A stretch of DNA of 64,000 bases, taken from the NCBI GenBank assembly GCA_951804985.1, contig OX638132.1, positions 103,530,026-103,594,025 of the forward strand. The letters run 5' to 3'. The position numbers and the translations under genes were made by a program. This stretch comes from Dryomyza anilis (lineage: Eukaryota; Arthropoda; Insecta; Diptera; Dryomyzidae). Positions 56,640 to 64,000 of this stretch are shown here, piece after piece (the stretch's first letter is position 1; every line of letters starts with the position of its first letter). The notes beneath the pieces are model-generated. The model saw only the letters and a list, made by a program, of their open reading frames with translations, was not told where the DNA came from and did no database searches.

Positions 56640-59549
56640 ATACACTTTAAGAAGTTATAATACTAGAAATTTTTATACGACAAATTAAAACCAAAAAAAA
56701 TCTATTAACTTTAATTAAGCCAAGTCCTTTAACAGTGTTGTTTCTTTATTGAGTACAAAATCTAATTCTTGTTCTTGCACATTTCTTGCAAGGAAGTCTT
56801 ATTTTTGCTCTAATTCTTCTACATATTTTTCTTTGGTGTTCAAGAGTGGCTTTTCTTTGTGTATCGGAACCGCCATTCGAAAAATGTTTTAACGAATACA
56901 GCAAATATGCCTTATATGCCTACTAATGTTATGATTCGGTATCTGAAGAAACCTTAGATTATGCTATGAATTCGCCATTCTCCATTTATAATTTGTTCAC
57001 TTAATTTCTATTTTCTCGCTAACATGAAGCCTCGTTGGCCATAGCCTATAAATAAGTGTTATTTACCTAACTTTAATTCCATTCAGTACAATTCAGTCTA
57101 ATAATATAATTATGGATGTAAATCATATTCAAACTATATATACAGGTAATAGCTATCTTGAAAATCAGCCTCCTCCACCTCCACGCACGAAACATGCCAC
57201 ATAAATGTTTGCGCTAATTAGTCTTAAACATATGCATTAGCGCAATAACTATCGAGAAATTATTGGAATTTTGTGCAAATGAGTTTCATTATTTATGCCA
57301 TTTTAAGTTCGTGTTCACAGCAAATTAGCTTTAATTAAAACTAAGCCATATAAGCGAACTCGTAAAACCACGTAATAGACTTTGCTACTTGAGTTGAGCG
57401 GAGAATAAGAAAAGCTAAAACATTTCTGAAGATTTATATATTTTACTATTCAATTAATTTTTATAATAACATTACCTAAGACATATTCACTTTAAATCTT
57501 CTGCTTTGATCAGTACCGTTTACCTCTATGAACAGACAATAAATATTCAAAGACTGCTGTGCAAGTTAGGGGCATCGCAAACATTTTAATTTGCACCGAA
57601 CATTTTGAATACTCGATACTCGAACATGGTCAAACATAATGTTTCTGTTTTATCCGTTGCTCGATCATGTTTTGTGTTTGCTGGTGGTGATAGTGCTGCT
57701 GGTGTTGCTGGTGATGGACAACATCTTGTAAACATGAACATGGCCATTAATTGAGGCTTTGAGGGATGTTGCCACCATATTTGGTGTGCACTGTGGAGTA
57801 CACCAAAAAGGTGTTTTGTTTTTTTCAGCAATATATTTCATTTATACTGCTCTTTCTACCCTAATTTACAACCATTAGTCGGAGTGTTTTTGACACTTCG
57901 CACTTCAAATGCGGCTGCAGTTTTATCTGATCCTACTACGTTCCTTCTGTATATGCCGCAGTGCATTTGGGTACATCAATAAAAATTAAATTCATGTTCT
58001 GCAACGTAAACGTCATGTTTATGTCGCTGACAAGATAAGGCTCATGGTGATGGTGGCGGCCGACATGATGATCTACACTTGTCGCTGGAGGTAGGCTACG
58101 CGTAGCTTACGGCCTTTTAAGTGCCTACAAAATGCTTTTAATCAATTGTCAATGTTAGTGGGTTCGAAGACTGACCAGGCTGAGCAAGAGTCGTAAAGAG
58201 TCGGGCTCGCGTAATCTTGAACCTTCCTCCTTTGCCGAGCACTAAAAGGTGTTTGGCAGTTAAAGTCTGTCGGTCGGTTTATTATATGTGCGTAAATCAA
58301 CAGAATTATTGTGTGCGTTTTTATTACTGGACACCCCCGGAGTTGAGTGATCTTGTTCGAGGTTCGATCTTAAAGAGAAGCCGCATTAATTTCGGCAATT
58401 AAATTGTTTTGTTTTGACGTTTCCAGATGACCAGTTGCGCCTAATTAGCTTCTCCAAAAGATATTAGAACGCACAATCTACTCCGAAACTGTTGTGTGGC
58501 ATTTGTTGGTCCGAGTCACGAAAACGATCTACTTACTAAGCTCATTACAAAAAATGGATTTCGTTCAACAAACAAAGCAAACCTCATTGTATGTTTGTAA
58601 CCCTAATTTAAGATTGCCCCAACACACCTCTCGGTCCTCTTGTTATATGCTCGTGAATGCTGCACTTACTCAATTTAACCATGGCCTTCACGTCGCTCCA
58701 GCCTGCTCGCGCAACTCTTTCATGCGATCGGCGAAAATAATCGAACTCCACAAAAGCCATGTCTTTGGCGGCTAAGAACAAATGGTCGGCATCCTTTGAT
58801 CAACACATATAAAATACTATAGCCACGCCTCTCCAAAGGTAGATTAAACGAGATGGCGCTCAGCAAGCTATACTTAAATGCTGCGCACACAAATGGCTCG
58901 ACGTCGACTCATGTTCCGCTCCGTCCATACTCTCGTACTTCACGGAGTCCACGGAGTAGATCGATGGATTCGCATGCGCACACGGCTTGAGTAATAAAAG
59001 TCTGCAAAGGATTGTGTGGAGCAATGTTTCGCGAACCGACAGGTCGTCGGTGCTTCATTCGTTCGTTCGATCGGTCGGTCGGTCGGTGGTCGGGGTGATA
59101 GACTACAGCATATGTTGGGTGCGGATTAGGTGTTTGTCTGGAGGTGATCTTAAGACTTGAATCTACTTTATCATTTTGATGCTCCACCGGCAGACACTCA
59201 CACATTGCTCGGTACTGCTACATTGATATCTCACTGTTGGAAAGATACCGGGCGTGGAGTTTATTTGTTGTTGGCAACTGTGCCAGCGTCGGTAACATCA
59301 GTTAACAATGGTCATCATCATTAAAATGTGATCAGAGCAAATCGGCGGAGGTATTGTTGGTGAAGAATCGTGAGATCTGTGCGAACATTGTGACTTTTTT
59401 TAGGGATGTTGCTAGGAATAACAGGGACGAAGTTAATTTTTCGATATCACATATGGCTTATGCGAAAGAGATATGAGATGGTTATAGTTGATAAAGGAAT
59501 TTTAGAATTCTCATATAGTATACCATTTAAATCAGATTTAGTAAAATGC
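56640..59549. other. Largely non-repetitive DNA upstream of the ladybird homeobox exon
   Basis: 56860-59400 is GC-balanced and nearly free of the window's repeats. It has a GGTC tract at 59062-59095. Frames at 57586-57831, 58494-58775 and 58909-59205 show no domain, splice context or ladybird similarity. It is a candidate regulatory region by composition only. Confidence 0.4.
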
Positions 59550-60400
59550 TATCCTGTAAGCTAATCGTTTCGATATCGTTACGAAGTGAATGCTAGATGT
59601 TAAAGAATTACATGATTTTTCGTGGCGAGAATCAACTTCGACCTACATGGTTTTCTCAGTACGAGAAGCGATAAAATACGAGATCAAACACGAGTACAAA
59701 CTTTACTTATTTATCTCCTAAAATTTCGAAGACTCGGAGATGTTGTTACTTTTTTAAGAACCTGCTGTTTTTGAGTTTGGAATTGAAATTGATTTCAATT
59801 TTGGGAAAATATTTACAGAGCAGGGTCCTAAATCTCGATTTTTCATGCGAAAATCATAAACATGTTCCCCTGATTCTCGAGTAAATGATCCAGTATACCA
59901 CGCCTCAAAGCCTTCAGTTGCCTGGAACCATTCTTGAAATAAATTCTACATAAAAGTACGATTTCAATCTCATGCCGAATCTAATTTATAAATATTTTTC
60001 CTAGTTTGATGCTTCAAAGGTTTTTCAAAGTTCTTTGGAGAACAATACCCCAATTTTCCATTCGTTTCGATATTGATGCGAGAACGATACGATATGTCGA
60101 ATAATTCATACGATATCGAATCAGATCTTGTGTCAATATCAAACACTAAAACGTACTAAACTGTAAGGATCGAAACGACATATCGAAGTTTTTTCGAAAT
60201 GAGAATAAAAACTATTCTGGGTGATATCGCATCGACTTTGAGTGATTCGAAAAACATTGCGACATCGATGTGAACAATCTTAAGTCAAAAAATTGTATTG
60301 CATGAGAAATTTTTAAAATTAGTCATGATTTCGGACTCTTTTCTCGAAGTTAGTTAGAGAAAACTTCGATTATCAAAGAGCTCCGAGACATTATATCGAA
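59550..60400. repeat. Degraded relative of the 2189 MITE family
   Basis: Words such as TCGTTTCGATATCGTTACGA, GCGAGAATC, AACTTCGA and AGCTCCGAGACAT match the family. The order is disturbed and clear ends are missing, so the boundaries are approximate. Confidence 0.4.
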
Positions 60401-62068
60401 TCTCGAATCGAATCATTATATCGAATCTAATTTTAAAAGATCAAAATTCTTTTAAACTTATAAAGTATAGAGTTTTATGATGAGAGAATTCGATCAATTT
60501 TCAAAACGATTTATCTTGGATTTGTCGGTCTGATATCTCTCAACCGTTTTTATACAACTTTTTATATAATATCAGTTCTTTGGCATCTCATAATATTGTC
60601 GTTGCAATATAGCTATTTTTGAGTTTTGTCTCAATTGGGACCGACAATTCGACGTCCCGAATTGATAATTTCGTATGGAAAACCTTATGAATATACGACC
60701 TCATAATTCCGAGGCAAAGAATAGTGTAACGGGAATATAGATTTAGACAAAGTCGAGAGAAAAATAAAAAGTAAGAGTTCTCAAAAATAATCCGAAAAAG
60801 AGCAGCAGTAACCGTTATGTGCTAAGCCTAAACAAGTCTCGGTATTCTCTCCTAAATTTTTAAATAACATTGCATAGTCAAGAGAATTTGACATTTTCCA
60901 GATTAATTAAAACCTAATCCAAGTACTCAACAATCTCATTCTTACACATCTCTAGATAAAGGAAATATGACTGCATAATACTTTGATTACCTCATACGTG
61001 ATTCCTGTTGGGTGCTCTTAAGGATGACCGATTAAACAGTAGTAATTTGTCTGGTTCATTTAAGAAGAGGAACGCATTGCTCGTTACAAAAACACGTTCT
61101 CCAAAGTGTATATTTTCTATATTCCACAATATTAGCTGCGTGAGTCAAGGTTTTTCCAAAATTTCTTAAAACTAATCCTCTCAACGAGACTTATTCAAAG
61201 AACCATGAAAACTTTTTCCCATCCAAACACGAGAATCGGGCTGAAAGGCAAATCGCCAAAATCGCTTATAAAACCATCCAATTAACGTAGCGGAGGCGGC
61301 TTCTTTGATCTAGAACCGCGCAGTGTAAACCGAAAACAACCCAATTAGGGAACAACAAAACAGTTGACAACAAAACGATTCCCAACAATGTATACCAATG
61401 TAAGGCAGATAAAATCCAAGTTATTACCACAAATATATATTGTACCAAAATTTCTCTTACATCTCTGTCTGGCTGCGACTCTTACTTACTGAACTAATTG
61501 TTGCCCTCTGTAGTTATCATGATGAACTTAAAATCTTTTTAATGAACAGCACCGCGTATTAATGGCATAAATAATATTCGATCGATTCATTTGTATCGCT
61601 ATTGTAGTTATGTATTATGACAAGCCGTCACAATTACAAATTAACGTGGCCACGAATACCTGTTAACAGCTACACTTTAATTGGAAACCAATTTGCTGTA
61701 ATACATACGAATGAACGAACGAAGAAATGCAGGTGCCGGCCGGCCGACCGACCGTTCAACATATCATATTTTCTCTAATAATTCTTTGTACAGAATGAAT
61801 GAAAGAATAAATAAATGAATGAGTGTATAAAAGATGACACTTCGTTTCCCACCGGATTCCCGTCGAATATTAATAGTTTTGCTTAATCTCAAGTCGAATT
61901 GAACTCATCATCATCATCATCGGAACCAGCTCTGCGCTACTTACTACCTGCAGTAGATGCTGTTTCTGGATCAATCTCTCCCAAAGCGCTCTCCCGCGCT
62001 CATTCGGCACCCAGTTCGGCAACCAGTGGCAAAACCCAGAGGTGCCTGTTGCCACTGCATTGACTTAC
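60401..62068. other. Non-coding DNA next to the candidate ladybird 5' exon
   Basis: Mixed composition. 61734-61755 is a GGCCGGCCGACCGACC tract and 61910-61922 an ATC microsatellite. A minus-strand frame at 61870-62055 begins just past the candidate donor and has no family features. Confidence 0.4.
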
Positions 62069-62117
62069 CTTCTTTTACACCTATTGGATCAGAGATCAAA
62101 GGTTCGCATGCCGACAT
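62069..62117 (-). CDS. Candidate short 5' coding exon of ladybird
   Basis: On the minus strand an ATG at 62117 opens 16 codons plus one base (MSACEPLISDPIGVKE, then G), followed immediately by the full donor GTAAGT. The leftover G fits the homeobox exon at 46813, which begins with AT, to make GAT (Asp). This would give an isoform with a very short N-terminus and a 15-kb intron. An in-frame stop lies 14 codons upstream of the ATG. Phase and donor match, but a match of this size can arise by chance. I do not recognise the peptide. Confidence 0.25.
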
Positions 62118-62421
62118 AATGATATAAATTAATCTTTTCTTGTTGGCTGGCAGAGGCTATTAGAGAACAACACGAAGAGTTGACCTCAGACTCAGAGTGT
62201 AGAGCACAGTGGCGGAGCGGTTATTAATGGGAAAGGTTACTGCGGTTGCCATAGTTGTTATGAAAGTAGAGATAATATGAAACTTACACCTTCTGGAGTA
62301 TTGAAAAAGAACAAAAATACAAAAGTCGAGTTGCAGTTAACATTTCTGGCATTTTACTGGAATATTTCGGGCACATTTCCGGCAAACACATAGATAAATG
62401 GAAGTTTATTGGAGGCGTATA

Positions 62422-62640
62422 CACCCAGAAAACAATACTATATAAATAATAGTTTTTTACTATTAAAAATAGTCAATAGGATAAATTATTATTTTAATCG
62501 GAAAATACCATTAAATACTAGAAAACACCATAACATTGTCATTGAGTTTATTTGAGAAGATTTATTTTTTGTATACTATTAAATCAATCATTGTCCTATT
62601 GACCAATTTTAATGGGATTTGAGGGAATTTTTTCTGGGTG
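62422..62640. mobile_element. 219-bp MITE with CACCCAGAAAA ends and TA duplication
   Basis: CACCCAGAAAACAATAC at the left and TTTTTTCTGGGTG at the right are inverted ends, each next to TA (62420-62421 and 62641-62642). The interior has AATAGTTTTTTACTATTA and CCATAACATTGTCATTGAG. A reversed copy is at about 11900-12107. The 80 bases to its left (62340-62420) belong to the repeat seen at 24655-25085. Confidence 0.8.
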
Positions 62641-62642
62641 TA

Positions 62643-64000
62643 GCATGTTATCAAAATTAATGGTATTTTAAAGGTAGGTGCTGAGCACATTTTGGTGAGG
62701 AGCTGAAAATATGTATCAATTGCACCACTCTTTGTATATATTAAATCTTTGCTACACACATGTTTGCTACACACAGAAAAAAAACCTCTTTTTGCATGAA
62801 GTCGTAAAAGATAGTTCTAACATTTCTATATAATTCGTGGATGGTGATTCGGTCTGCATCCACATCGATTCAATTTTCCCCGAAAAATGCGTTTCCGGAC
62901 TATTCTTCCCTGATAATTTTTTTTTCTGAGATAAATCTTCTTTAAGACAATTATTCCCCAAAATTGTCGAATTATTACCATTCGTCCCCGATATAATTTT
63001 TCACAAGACAATTCTTTTCAATAACCAAATTTCTGTTAAACAAGAAAAATATGTTTCCAACACATAGAAAAACACTTAGCATGAGGTTGGGGGAACGAAA
63101 AAGTTAGTTGTAACAAACAAATTCACTCGTTTAAAACGATGTTTTTACAAATTTGTTGGGGGAACTGCCATATTCGTTTGGCGCTTGACATATTAGCCTG
63201 TGCACTGTTCTAAGTTTTAGAACTGTCCAACCTATAACTCTTTTGGTTGTGAACCGTCTAAGCGGTTAAGAGAACCGATTAAGTTGGATGAGCAAAGCAT
63301 TGGTTGACATATATCATTTCTCTATATAATTTGTGGGTGCTGATACGATATGCATACACGCTGCAAAAAATAGCTCTCCCAAACATAATTTTGCAGGCAT
63401 TAACATGTATGTTTGGAGTTTTATGTAAACATAATATATAATTACCTGATAAATCATTTGTAAACAGGGTTGTCTTGAGACTTGAAAAGTGTTGAAATGA
63501 GCTCTGATTTACATTATGATATCACGGAAACATTTTGATGTTGCCCCTTAAAATGGTATATGTTCTAATAGAAACATAATAATTACTACATCCAAACAAA
63601 ATAAATATATGAACCGAAACATATATTTGTTTAAAATATAACATGATTTGGACGACCTGAATATAAATATGTTTTTCAGAGAAACATATCAATTCAAAAA
63701 GTAATATGTTTGCATAAAAACATATATAAATATTATTGGAAAGGAATCCTGAAAATAAAATAAAAATAAAATATTGTTTTTTTATTAATTTTTATTAAAA
63801 ATCATTAAACATGATAAGTGGGAATTAATAATATTTGAATTCACTTACAAATATTATCATGCACTATTAAATGATATTATTTCTTACTATTTGTACCTAT
63901 TGTACCACAATTTCAATATTTTTTAAATTTACAAATGATATCGTATTACCGATACGAATACATTTTCTCAACAAACATCAAAAGACACGTATGCAGAAAA
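62643..64000. other. Repeat fragments at the right edge
   Basis: 62768-62850 and about 63061-63330 are degraded CACACAGAAAAATC-family MITEs (GCATGAGGTTGGGGGAACG, AGCGGTTAAGAGAACCG). 62880-63020 carries ATTCTTCCCTGATAATT-like degenerate words. The remainder is AT-rich. No ladybird first exon was found here. Confidence 0.5.

Noticed and set aside
58909..59205. Minus-strand frame of 98 residues, tested as ladybird N-terminus
   Set aside because: No EH1 motif, no ladybird-like sequence and no donor of the needed phase at its end.
61870..62055. Minus-strand frame tested as ladybird coding exon
   Set aside because: The Met run comes from an ATC microsatellite and the frame has no family feature. 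The nearby short ATG exon at 62069-62117 has better splice evidence.

Overview
The window is nuclear DNA from a higher fly (Diptera, Brachycera). The evidence is a spliced homeobox gene that reads as bagpipe (NK-3 class) over its whole length, a second spliced homeobox gene of the ladybird/LBX class, very AT-rich non-coding DNA, and a dense load of small non-autonomous transposons. In Drosophila melanogaster bagpipe and ladybird are neighbours in the 93DE NK homeobox cluster (tinman, bagpipe, the two ladybird genes, C15, slouch). This window therefore shows the bagpipe-ladybird part of that cluster, stretched by repeats. The species cannot be named from the sequence. It is not D. melanogaster: bagpipe is longer here and the spacing is far larger.

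Layout: 1-6.4 kb is upstream DNA of bagpipe. It holds one non-repetitive block (849-1800), a TA-flanked MITE (2189-2591), a perfect 22-bp hairpin (4013-4064) and a 356-bp array of an 11-bp unit carrying the DRE/BEAF-type word TATCGATA (4235-4590). bagpipe lies on the + strand at 6542-8126 in three exons. The 36 kb to ladybird is non-coding. It contains a duplicated putative regulatory module near 9.6-10.2 kb, a hAT-type element with an 8-bp target duplication (10260-11412), a mariner-like foldback (about 12424-12757), two copies of an element with a 15-bp minisatellite (15.5-17.2 kb and 27.2-28.1 kb), two copies of a tRNA-derived SINE (23.2 and 34.2 kb), and a perfect 1,075-bp (TCTTA)n satellite (39986-41060). 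ladybird lies on the - strand: homeobox exons at 46635-46813 and 44388-44711. Its usual long first exon is not seen and is probably beyond 64 kb. A 49-bp candidate 5' exon of matching phase lies at 62069-62117. The 46.8-62 kb stretch is therefore probably ladybird intron or upstream DNA, and it is also full of MITEs.

The two genes are convergent. In Drosophila, bagpipe specifies visceral mesoderm and ladybird specifies muscle and heart identities, both downstream of Tinman. The most interesting non-coding observation is a roughly 45-bp block containing TCAAGTGG, a Tinman-type site. It occurs once at 9563-9607 and once, inverted and nearly identical in its core, at 32833-32876. No tinman gene, complete transposase, reverse transcriptase, rRNA gene or functional tRNA gene was found. 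Assignments rest on reading the sequence and on remembered family features; no database search was run.
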